Shown piece after piece: positions 23,071 through 34,195 of a stretch of DNA of 64,000 nucleotides; the first letter of the stretch is position 1; each line of letters starts with the position of its first letter. Source of the DNA: Limnephilus marmoratus (lineage: Eukaryota > Arthropoda > Insecta > Trichoptera > Limnephilidae). The translations under genes were made by a program, and so were the position numbers. The stretch is taken from contig OU862913.1 of the NCBI GenBank assembly GCA_917880885.1, positions 43,681,460 through 43,745,459 of the forward strand. The letters are read 5' to 3'. Under the pieces are notes generated by a model, which saw only the letters and a program-made list of their open reading frames with translations, was not told the DNA's origin and ran no database searches.

Positions 23071-25255
23071 ATGGTAATATGATGAAACTCTCCATTTTCC
23101 GCTTGTGCAACTAGTTTCCGGACACCATGTATGATAATATGATGAAAATCTCGAGTTCCTTCTCGAGCCACTAGTTTCCGGACACTATGTATAATATGAT
23201 TTGACTCTCCAATTTCTGCTTGTGCCACTAGTTTCCGGACACCATGTATGATAATATGATGAAAATATCCAGTTCCTTCTCGAGCCACTAATTTCCGGAC
23301 ACTATGTATAATAGTATGATTTTACTCTCCAATTTCTGCTTGTGCCACTAGTTTCCGGACACCATGTATGAGAATATGATGAAAATCTCCAGTTCCTTCT
23401 CGAGCCACTTGTTTCCGGACACTATGTATAATAATATGATTTGACTCTCCAATTTCTGCTTGTGCCAATAGTTTCCGGACACCATGTATGATAATATGAT
23501 GAAAATCTCCAGTTCCTTCTCGAGCCACTAATTTCCGGACTATGTATAATAGTATGATTTTACTCTCCAATTTCTGCTTGTGCCACTAGTTTCCGGACAC
23601 CATGTATGATAATATGATGAAAATCTCCAGTTCCTTCTCGAGCCACTAATTTCCGTACACTATGTATAATAGTATGATTTTACTCTCCAATTTCTGCTTG
23701 TGCCACTAGTTTCCGGACACCATGTATGATAATATGATGAAAATCTCCAGTTCCTTCTCGAGCCACTAGTTTCCGGACACTATGTATAATAATATGATTT
23801 GACTCTCCAATTTCTGCTTGTCCCACTAGTTTCCGGACACCATGTATGATAATATGATGAAAATCTCCAGTTCCTTCTCGAGCCACTAGTTTCCGGACAC
23901 TGTATAATAATATGATTTGACTCTCCAATTTCTGCTTGTGCCACTAGTTTCCGGACACTATGTATAATAGTATGATTTTACTCTCCAATTTCTGCTTGTG
24001 CCACTAGTTTCCGGACACCATGTATGATAATATGATGAAAATTTCCAGTTCCTTCTCGAGCCACTAGTTTCCGGACACTATGTATAATAATATGATTTGA
24101 CTCTCCAATGTTTGCTTGTTCCACTAGTTTCCGGACACTATGTATAATAGTATGATTTTACTCTCCAATTTCTGCTTGTGCCACTAGTTTCCGGACACCA
24201 TGTATGATAATATGATGAAAATCTCCAGTTCCTTCTCGAGCCACTAATTTCCGGACGCTATGTATAATAGTATGATTTTACTCTCCAATTTCTGCTTGTG
24301 CCACTAGTTTCCGGACACCATGTATGATAATATGATGAAAATCTCCAGTTCCTTCTCGAGCCATTAGTTTCCGGACACTATGTATAATAATATGATTTGA
24401 CTCTCCAATTTCTGCTTGTGCCACTAGTTTCCGGACACTATGTATAATAGTATGATTTTACTCTCCAATTTCTGCTTGTGCCACTAGTTTCCGGACACCA
24501 TGTATGATAATATGATGAAAATCTCCAGTTCCTTCTCGAGCCACTAATTTCCGGACACTATGTATAATAGTATAATTTTACTCTCCAATTTCTGCTTGTG
24601 CCACTAGTTTCCGGACACCATGTATGATAATATGATTAAAATCCCCAGTTCCTTCTCGAGCCACTAATTTCCGGACACTATGTATAATAGTATGATTTTA
24701 CTCTCCAATTTCTGCTTGTCCCACTAGTTTCCGGACACCATGTATGATAATATGATGAAAATCTCCAGTTCCTTCTCGAGCCACTAATTTCCGGACACTA
24801 TGTATAATAGTATGATTTGACTCTCCAATTTCTGCTTGTGCCACTAGTTTCTGGAGACAAGGTATAATAATACAATGAGACTCTAGTTCCCGCTTATGCC
24901 ACTCGTTTCTGGACACCATGTATTATAATATGCCCAAACTTTTCAGATCCCGCTCGAGCGGGACCATGTTTTCCGGACACCATTGTTTCCGGACACCATA
25001 GTTTCCGGACACCATGTTAATAATATGATTAGACACTCCAAATCCCGTTTGTGCCACCAGTTTCCCGATACCATGTATAAAATTATGATAAGACTCCAGT
25101 TCACGCCTGTGCCACTAGTTTCTGGACACAATGTATTATAGTATGCTGAGACTCTCCAATTCCTGCTTTTTCCACTAGTTTCCGGATACCATGTATAATT
25201 ATATGCTGAGACTTTCCAGTTCCGGCTTGTGCCACTAGTTTCCAGACACCGTTAA
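23040..25255. repeat. Dimeric satellite of ~60-bp A/B monomers
   Basis: Two ~60-bp monomer types alternate, giving a ~120-bp dimer. Type 1 has ACACCATGTATGATAATATG and CCAGTTCCTTCTCGAG; type 2 has ACACTATGTATAATAGTATG and CTCCAATTTCTGCTTGTG. Both share CCACTAGTTTCCGGACAC. The core 23.1-24.85 kb is well conserved; copies past 24.85 kb are decayed and shuffled. Short open frames on the minus strand are translations of the repeat. Confidence 0.9.
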
Positions 25256-25372
25256 TAATATATATTTCATCAAATAATCAGTACCTATATATATGTTGTA
25301 TATTTCAATACTTTTATTTATCTTGACACAAATAGACGTACGAGTATATACTTTCAATATTTTATAAGAAAA

Positions 25373-25620
25373 ACTATCTTTTTATAACTTTTGAGGGTTA
25401 TTCCCATCAATGTAATATATCATTGAAGAAGAAGATAACACTAATAAACTAAACGGAGATGAAAGAGAACAGAGACGAGATGTTCTGGGTTCGAGTACTA
25501 GTAGCGACCATTATATTTTTCTATTTTTATGTGTCTTGTTCTCTTTCATATTTTCGTTCAGATATTTAGTATCATCTCCTTCTTCAATGATTAAAAGTTA
25601 TGAAAAGAGAGTTGTTCTTA
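25373..25620 (+). repeat. Family C element
   Basis: Contains GTTCTGGGTTCGAGTAC, then GCGACCATTATATTTTTC and TGTCTTGTTCTC, the tRNA-like core and downstream blocks of family C. The left part begins TTTTATAACTTTTGAGGG. Confidence 0.5.
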
Positions 25621-25779
25621 TAAAAAATATGAATATTCATTTAGACTATTACGAAAAGGTTAAATATATGTTCCATATAAATAAAATCGGATATATTTAT
25701 CCGAGACGCTATCTAGGTTACAAACCAGTTCTTAGAACGATTATTTCCTATGAAAAGGGTAGTTGCCTATGATATGGAA

Positions 25780-26015
25780 AAATTAGTCGAAGATAATATT
25801 GTTGATTCTAAAATTTTTAAATTAGAGATTAACAATTATGACGGTTTCACGGAAGGTGGCAATGGTTTAATTGGTAAAAGCGCACCTCCCGGTTTGACGA
25901 GAGGTTCTGGGTTGGAGTCCCAGTTCCGATCATTATCTTTTTCTATTTTTATGTGTCTTGTTCTCCTTCATGTTTTCATTTAGATTATTTATTAGTGTTA
26001 TCTTCTTCTTCAAGT
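25780..26015 (+). repeat. Family C element, second copy
   Basis: Blocks GAAGATAATATTGTTGATTC, GACGAGAGGTTCTGGG, GGAGTCCCAGTTCCG and ATGTGTCTTGTTCTCCTTC, in the same order as the 63.4-63.7 kb copy. Confidence 0.5.
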
Positions 26016-26253
26016 AAATAATACTTTCTACAATTTTTGTTATAAATATGAATAACTTTTTGTATATTTTAAAATTGTCTTCTTATTCTCTGTACATTAT
26101 TACTAAAGTATTTAAATTTATGCTTTTGATGTTAAATTTTTCCATTTTATTATATTTTCTTTATTGTTTTATTTTTTAAACATTGACAATAACAGTGACA
26201 CAAACAACTTGTAACATAAAATGTAGCGCGTGTACTTTGATCATTGTTATTAT

Positions 26254-26297
26254 TTGGTCATAGAGCAGTGGCGTGCATTGCTCTATGACCAAATATT
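26254..26297. repeat. Hairpin with 16-17-bp arms
   Basis: ATTTGGTCATAGAGCA and TGCTCTATGACCAAAT flank the loop GTGGCGTGCAT. CAGTGGCGTGCA within it resembles a hAT terminus. Confidence 0.55.
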
Positions 26298-26307
26298 AAT
26301 TGTTTAT

Positions 26308-26560
26308 GTGAATACCGCGCAACTGCACCCGACCGTCTGAAGCCAGTGAGACTATGATATCCCCAATTAGGGTATTTTGTGAGGCTGAAGGTACTGTAGG
26401 GAGGGGAAGGAGATGGGGCAGAGGCAGAGAAATTACCTGGCTATTCAAATCTGGTCACCGAAACAATTTAAAAAAAACGTTTCGATTCTGAACGGCGTTC
26501 TTACATCTAGGCGGTACTTACAGTATTTTCATTGTTGGACGTGTCGAAAATATAATTTTA
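26308..26560 (-). repeat. SINE A fragment
   Basis: Begins GTGAATACCGCGCAACTGC and includes the AGCCAGTGAGACTATGATAT and GGGGAAGGAGATGG blocks; the head is missing. Confidence 0.6.
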
Positions 26561-26574
26561 AAAATTATGTTCAT

Positions 26575-26900
26575 ATATTTGTCACTAACCCCCGACGCAA
26601 GGAGCAGTGTTAAAAGATTGACCGCCGCGCCGTCTGTGTGTCTGTATGTAGCATCGTAGCTCCTAAACGAATGGACCGATTATGATGCGGTTTTTTTTTT
26701 ATTGAAAGCTGACGTGATCGAGATGGTTCTTAGCTACAATTTATGAAAATCTTTTTAGGCATTTCAAGGTCATCTGCTCTTTTTTCATGTCGGGGGTTTC
26801 TTAAAAAAAAATTAATGTTTATTTTTTATAATAATTTTACTATCATCTTCCAGCAACTGTAGTTGTCAATTAAATATACTTTTATTTGAGCTTTCCGGAT
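26575..26900 (+). repeat. Dispersed repeat with CTCCTAAACGAATGGACCG motif
   Basis: The run GTAGCTCCTAAACGAATGG, then ACCGATTATGATGCGG and a T run, resembles a widespread class of insect interspersed repeats. No protein signal. Confidence 0.35.
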
Positions 26901-28020
26901 TTTTACCTATTACACCCGTCTATAATATACATACGTACTAGCGAAGACTCGTAAAAAATCACAGGATATTATGATTGTAGCATTTGCTTTTCGAACGAAG
27001 AAATTTACTTTTCGAATGTTATTAAGCTTGAAAAATTACAATATCTACAATTTGCGTTTTATTCATACCTATCGAACAAACAATGTAGCACCGCTTTATA
27101 TGAAAAGGATAGACATTCAATACTTATGCATATTTTTATTTTTGTCTTAAAGACTGTCTGTCTATTTTTGTCTTAAAGACTGTCTGTCAATACAATACCT
27201 GCACATTAGCTTCAAAACTTATGAAAAATATTTTTTTCAAATTTTATATTATACCCTTTCGTATATTGCCAAATATCTAAAGTTTTTTTTTTAAATTTTA
27301 ATGGGGTTTTAGGGGTACTACCAGCTGTGAAAATTTAGGAGTTGGACCATAAAGTATATTAAGTTGGTATTGTAAAATGTAGTAATGTAATCGTTCACAA
27401 GATTAAAATCAATGAAATTATTACATGTTGCACATATGCTTGTAGCCGCCATTTTATGTCACGATTGTAAATTTTAGTCTTAGAACAAAAAGTACGTAAT
27501 TACTCAAAGACTCTAATTGCGGTACTAACATATTTAAACACGCTTTCTTTGTTTACAATACTGCAAAGGTCATGAGAGGGCTGTGTTTAGCCTATCTGTG
27601 ACTTATTTAATGCTACATGCAGTGACGTGTTTAGTCTCAAGCGTTGCAATCATTGCCCTAAACGTCACGTATTTTCGAAACTCCGATCTCTAAAAATTCA
27701 TTTAAATGAAAAATAAAACATATTTGTGTTTTTGGCATGAACACTTTAAGATGGATGCCTCAGTAAAAAAGACGAACTTTGCCTTTTTGAATCAGAATGT
27801 GTAGATACATTATAACGGGCATTTACGTGACTTTTGAATCCTTCAGGAGTACCTACTGTTAAAAATGTCAGCTATCTTCGGGGCGTTCGGTAACAGCGCC
27901 ATACCTCTTGTCGTGCTACGCCGAGCCAGTGCGTCCGTACTGATAATATAGATCATGGTGCCGTCCCTGGCAGTAGTTGTTCGGTACAAACAACTTGTAT
28001 ACATCTGTTAAATTAATAAT
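26900..28020. other. Intergenic DNA
   Basis: No gene recognised. A 14-bp-arm hairpin (AGTGACGTGTTTAG / CTAAACGTCACGTA region) lies at 27621-27670, and a tandem doublet of GTCTGTCTATTTTTGTCTTA near 27140-27190. Confidence 0.45.
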
Positions 28021-28021
28021 G

Positions 28022-28589
28022 ACAATTTGGGAGGCGGGTATGAGTACCGCCGCCCCGGGAGTCATTTATTGGATAACCGACATCTCTGCCGTAGGTTACG
28101 ATTTTAGGTTTTCACGGTAAAAAGTATGAAAAAGATGTCACAACTGCTTTGATGATGAACACTGTAACGCTGTCCGAAACGTTGGCTAAAGAAAGAGGCA
28201 GAGCAAAACACGGCATAACACTCCAAAAATAAATAACAAAAAAATCTATGCCGTAGTAATCACCCCAAATGGTTCGCTACGTTTTATGATTTAGCAGGGG
28301 TGCCGGGTTCATGGAGTGGTGTTTTTCCGGGTCTTTGATGCGGATGCGTCTGCCCACTAGCTGCATGACAGGTCGGATCGGGAGAGATTGATTGAGGAAG
28401 TACCTTTGACTTTTCCAGCCGTACTCTATCGGAAAATCACCTTGCACCTCAGCGGGAGGGATAGATTCATACGTCCGTCACCCCTGGACACACTGACAGC
28501 CAGATTCCTACCCATCCCTTATACCCTTTACCTTCTCAGAACTTGACATAGGCCCTGAAATAAATTATTCTCCTCAGGGTCTCCTGTGT
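28022..28589 (+). mobile_element. Family B element interrupted by family D
   Basis: Head TTTGGGAGGCGGGTATGAGT at the left, hairpin end CAGGGTCTCCTGTGTG at the right. A family D insertion (28095-28244) splits it near the head. The 35-bp tandem array begins where the A tail should be. Confidence 0.75.
28095..28244 (+). mobile_element. Family D short retroposon, hammerhead-like core
   Basis: About 150 bp inserted into a family B copy. The flanks TCTCTGCCGTAG (left) and TCTATGCCGTAG (right) are an 11/12 match, so this looks like a 12-bp target duplication. It starts near GATTTTAGGTTTTCACGG, has TTGATGATGAACACTGTAAC, then GCTGTCCGAAACGTTGG, and ends in an A-rich stretch (AATAAATAACAAAAAAA). The first core base is T instead of C here. 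Confidence 0.75.
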
Positions 28590-28597
28590 GTGCTTGC

Positions 28598-28877
28598 TAC
28601 AAGGGCCTCACTCCTCCTCGACTAGAGACTGCTGCAAGGGCCTCACTCCTCCTCGACTAGAGACTGCTGCAAGGGCCTCACTCCTCCTCGACTAGAGACT
28701 GCTACAAGGGCCTCACTCCTCCTCGACTAGAGACTGCTGCAAGGGCCTCACTCCTCCTCGACTAGAGACTGCTGCAAGGGCGTCACTCCTCCTCGACTAG
28801 AGACTGCTGCAAGGGCCTCACTCCTCCTCGACTAGAGACTGCTGCAAGGGCCTCACTCCTCCTCGACTAGAGACTGC
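28598..28877. repeat. 35-bp tandem array, 8 copies
   Basis: Unit TGCTGCAAGGGCCTCACTCC, then TCCTCGACTAGAGAC. Only three scattered differences (GCTACAAG in copies 1 and 4, GGGCGTC in copy 6). Starts immediately at the family B hairpin end. Confidence 0.95.
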
Positions 28878-29338
28878 CAGAATCGTAGCGCGTTTCGGTG
28901 AGCAAATCTTTGTGTTGCAAGAATAGCAGGTAGCTGGTAGGCTCTCTGTGCATTCTTATATACAGGTATTAAAGAAACTTTTTTTTAATATCTTCTATTT
29001 TATTAATATGGTTTTACTGGTATGGGGCCCATACAGCTGGGGTGTATTCAATTAGAGAACTTACAATGCAATTATATACTCGTATCATGGACATATGAAT
29101 ATATTTGGACCTCCCCTAAGTGATAAAAGCGTATTATTTCCCCCTCCCCAAACCGGTTCCATGGAGCCGGCTGGGCTTACGAGAGCCTCGCTTGAATCTA
29201 AAAAATGTGACGTCATTATTCTTATCCTGACCCGCACCGAGCTTACATCGTACATTTCACGAACAAAAATGAGAGCTTGTGCTATACAATATACCCTAAT
29301 ACATGTGAACATAGTGAATGTGGACGTTTCTCCAGTGA

Positions 29339-29930
29339 ACTCGTCGCTGGTTACAGGGGTAAGTAAATTATGAAATATTATTTAAAGTGTCTTAATTAAA
29401 TACGGCAACAAAATGTTCCTATGTGAAAAATGGCGAACTTTACTTTGCCGCATTTGGACTTCTCAAATATGTTAATAACGTGGCGAGCAATTCGCGCTCC
29501 CATGTAAAAAGATCTATTAATTCAAAAGCAGGTTTTGATTTTAAGAACTAAATGGTGATATTATAATGCGAGATGCCTATATACTGTCAGATTGATTTTT
29601 AAACGAATCACAGTCATTTTTCCCCTCTTCGCCCCCTATAGTTTGGTTTTACCCCTCATCTGTATTTTTTTTTACATGAGCTCCACACAGGAGGTCCTGA
29701 GGAAAATAATTTCATTCAGGGCCTATGTCATCTTTGGGGATGCTGTGTGGAGAATTTTTTTAAAGGAAAGGAAGGAGGGGAGAGTTCTGGGAAGGAAGAG
29801 AGTTTAAGGGGTGGGTAGGAATATGGGGTTTAGTGTGTCCTGGTCATCTGCCTCCAAGACCTAGACAAACCTCACCCATGAACCGTATTATATCTTCTGG
29901 TCTATTAAATTTGGATGTCTATGACTCGTA
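29339..29930 (+). repeat. Dispersed repeat with family B insertion
   Basis: 29339-29660 matches 51225-51550 at about 80% (GGTAAGTAAATTATGAAA, GGCGAGCAATTCGCGCTCC, GAACTAAATGGTGATATTAT, GCGAGATGCC). The match resumes at about 29886 (TTCTGGTCTATTAA), after the family B insertion. Confidence 0.65.
29665..29885 (-). mobile_element. Family B element, internally deleted
   Basis: Starts with a T run and ACATGAGCTCCACACAGGAG; shows the full nested hairpin; ends at CAAGACCTAGACAAACCTCA without the head. The empty target is preserved near 51550. Confidence 0.7.
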
Positions 29931-30565
29931 TATAGCCTTCATTGACTCGGGATTGGAAAACTGTTTCTACGATATAACAATCCTTAGAAACTTATAGCAC
30001 CTGCAATATACATTGTCCACAGACTACCACTAGGTGTTTGATGGATTCTACTGCTGTCAATACATCTTGTTTTATATTATGTGTGTACGAATGAAATAGC
30101 TATATGAATGTCTAGTTATATGAGTGTATCAGTATTATTCATTTAAGCATTAATTTTGTTTGAAATGTTTGACATTTGTAAACAAAAAAATAATAATAAA
30201 ACGTATTTTACAACTTATTTTATAGCTACGTATTGACACTTATTTCACATTATCATGCACCAACAACCGCAATTTTATGTTTAAATAGTCGTATAAAAAT
30301 ATTTTGTTCGTTTTTATTTCAGTAGGTACTGCTTTTCAATCGTTTTAGACCGCACGCCACTGTATATCAGTAAAGAGTGCAAACACGCCATGATTATTTA
30401 TTTATAGCTCTAGAGTCTGGAGGAAAAAGATTATTTGGTATAATTTATTTTTCCTCGTTTACTGGCGTTGGTTTTCCCATTAATTTGTGTGCAACACATT
30501 GCAGATAAAGAAAGTATTTACGGAATTAATATATTATTTTTCCTGTTTATCCGAACTTTAGTTAC
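29930..30565. other. AT-rich intergenic DNA
   Basis: No gene recognised. A hAT-like terminus GCACGCCACTG occurs at about 30352-30362 without a partner. Confidence 0.4.
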
Positions 30566-30921
30566 TTAACCCTAAAGTGGGCGTCTTTCCGTAAAACGTC
30601 AGTAGGCGCGAGGGGAGCATTTTGCCGCTCATTTTCGTGGATAATTTTAAGAAAGAATAATGCAATTTAATTCATTTCTTTTCTCAGGATTTAAGTTAAA
30701 CACTAATAAGGTATGACAAATAAACATATTTATTGAACTCTGTTGAAGGAACTTTAGTTTTAATCGACTTTACAAAATTTTACATTTAAATTAACTTTTT
30801 TAGTTATCCTACATTCTACATTATCCTTCTATAATATTTATTAAAAATGGAAAAAAAAACAATATTAAATATATATATTTTTTTAACTTTATGAGTAAAA
30901 TCTCAAATTATAATATTTAAT

Positions 30922-31115
30922 TAAATGAAAACAATATTTGCGAAACTCAATCGAAAATCTGGAGACAGAAAAATCAGAAAAGATATTGTCTCCGCTGGGA
31001 CTCGAACCCATGTAAGCAAAGGGTCCTGTGTTCGTGTCCTAGCGGAGCCAATATCTTTTCTGATGTTTCTGTCTCCAGATTTTTGATTGAGTTTCGCTAA
31101 TATTGTCTTCATTTA
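30922..31115. repeat. Foldback containing two diverged tRNA-like segments
   Basis: Arms of about 90 bp (TAAATGAAAACAATATTTGC... GATATTGTCTCCGCTGGGAC) pair with the inverted right half; the loop is about 10 nt at 31011-31020. The left arm holds GGGACTCGAACCC, an inverted B box; the matching region of the right arm is diverged. It lies just beyond the 3' end of the piggyBac-like transposase remnant. Confidence 0.75.
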
Positions 31116-31139
31116 CTTAAGCAATATTAAATATTTTTC

Positions 31140-31900
31140 AAATCTACAGGATATGCTTTGGCGAAACAGTTTTCACACAAGTATGTGCAATGTTCATTGC
31201 ACAACAATTTTGAGCATCTGCAACACCCTTTTTTCGTGCGCCTATTTTTCTTTGATGGACATATGTATACTGCGTTTGCCTTACTTCTTTGAAGATGGTG
31301 CTTGTTCTATAGGAACAAAGCGAGCAATTTGGTTCCTCAGAGAAATATTTAAGGTATCTACAGAAGACCTTGCGGTCATATATAGCTTAACCAGGCCCAT
31401 CGCAATCTCCCGCCAGTACTGTCGGCGTAGCAGCAAGTGTTCAGTATTAACTTTGTATATTATTTGGATATTTATACCGGCAATATTCATCATTGAAAAA
31501 AACAACCTCATTGGCATAATACTCTTCTTTCATTTGGTCCACGACATCAACACCACCTTTGGTTTCATTATAAAATGTAATCATTTCAGGCTTTGCAGCA
31601 GGTCCGGTGTTTTCGTCGATTATATCATTCTCATGAAAAGTTGATAATAGTATTACTACTTTTTTGCTTCTTGTTTGGAACATGAGACAGCAAAACTTTC
31701 TTCTCACCAAACCCAAACATCGAAGATGGTTTCTTCCGATCTTTAGTATTCAGAAAACAAGGTGGAATTTCTTTTTTTTATTTTTACGTAAAGTTCCAAC
31801 GATGGTCGTTCTATGATTTAGCAACTGGTCAGCGAGAGGTATTGAAGTAAAAAAGTTATCCATAGTAATATTGCGGCCAGGTTTGAGTATATATTGTGCA
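31140..31900 (-). pseudogene. piggyBac-type transposase, C-terminal half, frameshifted
   Basis: Minus-strand reading in order: [20 protein letters not shown] (second catalytic Asp region of the DDD transposase fold); GTLRKNKKK; then, after a frameshift in an A run near 31775, [20 protein letters not shown]; then KPEMITFYNETKGGVDVVDQ with the third Asp region; then FSMMNIAGINIQIIYK; then, after another frameshift near 31280, the C-terminal cysteine-rich domain (CPSKKNRR... CCRCSKLLCNEHC... CENC) at about 31150-31240. These motifs and their order are diagnostic of piggyBac transposases (DDE_Tnp_1_7). The N-terminal half, with the first Asp, is absent. At least three frame breaks make it non-functional. 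It would catalyse TTAA-specific cut-and-paste transposition if intact. Confidence 0.9.
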
Positions 31901-32048
31901 AATCTTTATAAAAAATATAAAGATTAGCTAAATCGTAAATAATATAAAGCACAATTTTAACTTACGTGAGTGGGCGCGCAGTGAGCAAATTGCCGTTGGA
32001 TGACATTCGATGGTGACAACCTCCTTCTCAAGCGGCTCCCCGCGCACT

Positions 32049-33257
32049 TAGGCTTGTTGAAAAAGTATCAAAATATCGATATTTTTAATTAAATACATCG
32101 ATATTTTTAGCCGATATATTTTGATCCGATATATCGATACAAAATATCCAATATCGAAAATTGTATCAAAAAAAATATTTTTTATAATTTATTTAAAATA
32201 TTGTTATTGTATTTAAAGTCACAAGAATACAAATCCGTATTGGAACGAACGGAAAAAAGTAACTGTATTGGATCATGACATCTGGCGGTTGAAATTTTAA
32301 CTATTAATAGCTTACAAATCTATTGTCTTTGCATTAGTATTTGTGATCAGGTGATCACCAACACTATCTCATGTGTGTAGGTACATACATAGAAATATGT
32401 GCTATTTTTCGCCATTTTTTTCTAAGCCACTCCTATGTGTTGATTCCCAATTGTCTAAGATTATTGACTTTTTTTTTTTTACAGTGAATACCGCACAAGA
32501 ATCTCAACTGCTCCCGCCTGGAGCCAGTGAGACTATGGCATCCCCAATTTGGGTATGTTGTGAGGCTGAAGGTAGTGGGGAGGGGAAGGAGGTGGGGAAG
32601 AGGAAGGTTGGAAAGTAACTGGCTATTCAGATCTGGTCACCAAACACGGCTAAAGCCATTTTCAAATTCAATTCTGAATGGTGGTCTTACACCAGGGCGA
32701 TACTAATAGTATCTTCCACTCTGTAACATGCCGCAAATATACTATATATTATTTCAAATGAATTAATTGTGAAATAACACAAATTATTCAAATAAAATTT
32801 ATTTGCGCATGCCGGGTTCGAACCCGCGACCTCCGGATCGTGAGTCAAGAAACCTATACCTGACTATACCTTTTTCCAAACACAAAGTCCTTTTTGACAG
32901 ATTAATACGCCAATAGAATGTTACTGAGACGCATACAAACTTTGCATGCGTCTCAGTTTACATATAAGTTAGAAGACAGTTTTTTAGTTTTTGATATTTT
33001 CTAATTATTACGTAATAAAAATGAATAGTGATAAAAATACCTTAATTTTTATTGAGATTTTTGTACAATAAAAAAGCAAATTGTGTTCAAAAATTACTCT
33101 TGATAATATTGAACTGAATACACTATTATTTAAAAAACGCAAAATCTCTTGAAAATTTGATCGATATATCGATATTTTTTCCTCGATATATCGACGTCGA
33201 TATTGATATTTTAATAAATATCGACATTCGATATTTTTTTCACTTTCGACATCCCTA
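32049..33257. mobile_element. hAT MITE rich in TATCGATA, nested in piggyBac
   Basis: Perfect 8-bp target duplication CGCGCACT at 32041-32048 and 33258-33265. Ends TAGGCTTGTTGAAAAAG (left) and TAGGGATGTCGAAAGTG (right, read inward). Subterminal regions at both sides repeat TATCGATA / CGATATATCGA. No transposase. A SINE A copy lies inside. Confidence 0.85.
32470..32852 (-). mobile_element. SINE A inside the hAT MITE
   Basis: T run then ACAGTGAATACCGCACAAGA at the left; the tRNA-like head (GCCGGGTTCGAACCCGCGAC) at the right is cut at GTGAGTCAAGA, so the 5' end is truncated. Youngest layer of the nest. Confidence 0.8.
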
Positions 33258-33467
33258 CGCGCACTGACGGCGTCCCGTCTTTCGCCACGGGTTGCGAACG
33301 AAAGTGGGGGCAGCTACTAAAAAGCGCAAAGTTTACGCGCAGTAGATTTAAGAATTATCAAGGTTTTTTTGCAGAGGGCGGCAAAATGCTCATAGCGCGC
33401 CCACTCTAGGGTTAACAAACTGTTTAGCAAATAAATTAATATATAAAATTAGTAGTGCTCTTGTATG

Positions 33468-33728
33468 GAATCCATCCCTCCCACTGCGGTGCAAGGCGAT
33501 GTTCCGAGAGAATACGGAAAGTCAAAGGGACTTCCTAAACCATTCTCTTCCGATCCGGCCTTTCATGTAGCTAGTGGGCAGACGCATCTGCCGCCAAGAC
33601 CGGGATAAACCAGGGCACCTATTCTAAGTCACAAAACCTAGCGAATTACTTGGGGTGACTTATGGCAGAGGTTTTGCTTATCCAATAAATAGTTCTCGGG
33701 GCGGCGGTACCCATATCCGCATCCCAAA
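33468..33728 (-). mobile_element. Family B element, 3'-truncated
   Basis: Retains the body from GGAATCCATCCCTCCCAC and the complete GC-rich head (GGGGCGGCGGTACCCATATC... CATCCCAAATT); the hairpin end is missing. Confidence 0.65.
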
Positions 33729-33821
33729 TTGAAACCTGCTCTAAATCTCGGCAATTTCTGTACTAACGGCCTGTTAAGACATGTCTACTGGCAATCCTGT
33801 TCTTCTATCTTTTTTATAAGA

Positions 33822-34195
33822 ATTCCTCACAAGAGTCCCATCTCCTATATGGAGCCAGTAAGACTATGGCATCCTCAATTGGGGTACGTTGTGAGACTGA
33901 AAGGTGTGGGGAAGGTAAGGAGATGGGGAAGGTAGGGAGACGGGGAAAAGAAACGTGTGGCAATATCTATTTTCTCAGATCTGGTCACCAAACACGGCTA
34001 AAGCAATGTCAGGCAACGTTTCAATTCTAAATGGTGGACTTACAACAGGGCGATACTGAGAGTATCTACCACTCTGAAACGTGCCGCAAATATACTATAT
34101 TATTTTACATAAATTAATGGTGAAAAAACACAATAAATCAAATTAAAATTATATTTCCACGTCAGGATTGGATCCCGCATTCGGATTGCGGGTCA
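33822..34195 (-). mobile_element. SINE A, head truncated
   Basis: Begins AGAATTCCTCACAAGAGTCC; includes a local duplication of GGAGATGGGGAAGGTAGG. The head is cut after the B-box-like GGATTGGATCCCGC. Its 5' part forms the first unit of the 104-bp tandem array. Confidence 0.7.

Larger units (their letters stand above)
30570..33411 (-). mobile_element. piggyBac-like element, inactive, with nested insertions
   Basis: Bounded by TTAA at 30566-30569 and 33412-33415. Inverted ends: CCCTAAAGTGGGCG at the left; CCCTAGAGTGGGCG read inward from the right (13/14). A second matched subterminal block, GAGCATTTTGCCGC, lies at 30615-30628 and, inverted, about 33377-33390. The transposase remnant lies between on the minus strand. 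Total 2.84 kb, of which 1.2 kb is a nested hAT MITE. Length without the insert (~1.6 kb) is short for an autonomous piggyBac, consistent with loss of the N-terminal coding half. Confidence 0.85.

Noticed and set aside
23040..25255. CRISPR-like regular spacing
   Set aside because: Whole units, not just short repeats, are conserved; there are no unique spacers and the context is eukaryotic. The same applies to the 60-, 54-, 35- and 104-bp arrays.
26254..30362. A 4.1-kb hAT element between CAGTGGCGTGC and GCACGCCACTG
   Set aside because: No 8-bp duplication, no transposase and several unrelated complete insertions in between; the ends are probably independent.
31087..31644. 185-codon plus-strand ORF
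   Set aside because: It is the antisense of the piggyBac-type transposase remnant, whose motifs are on the minus strand.
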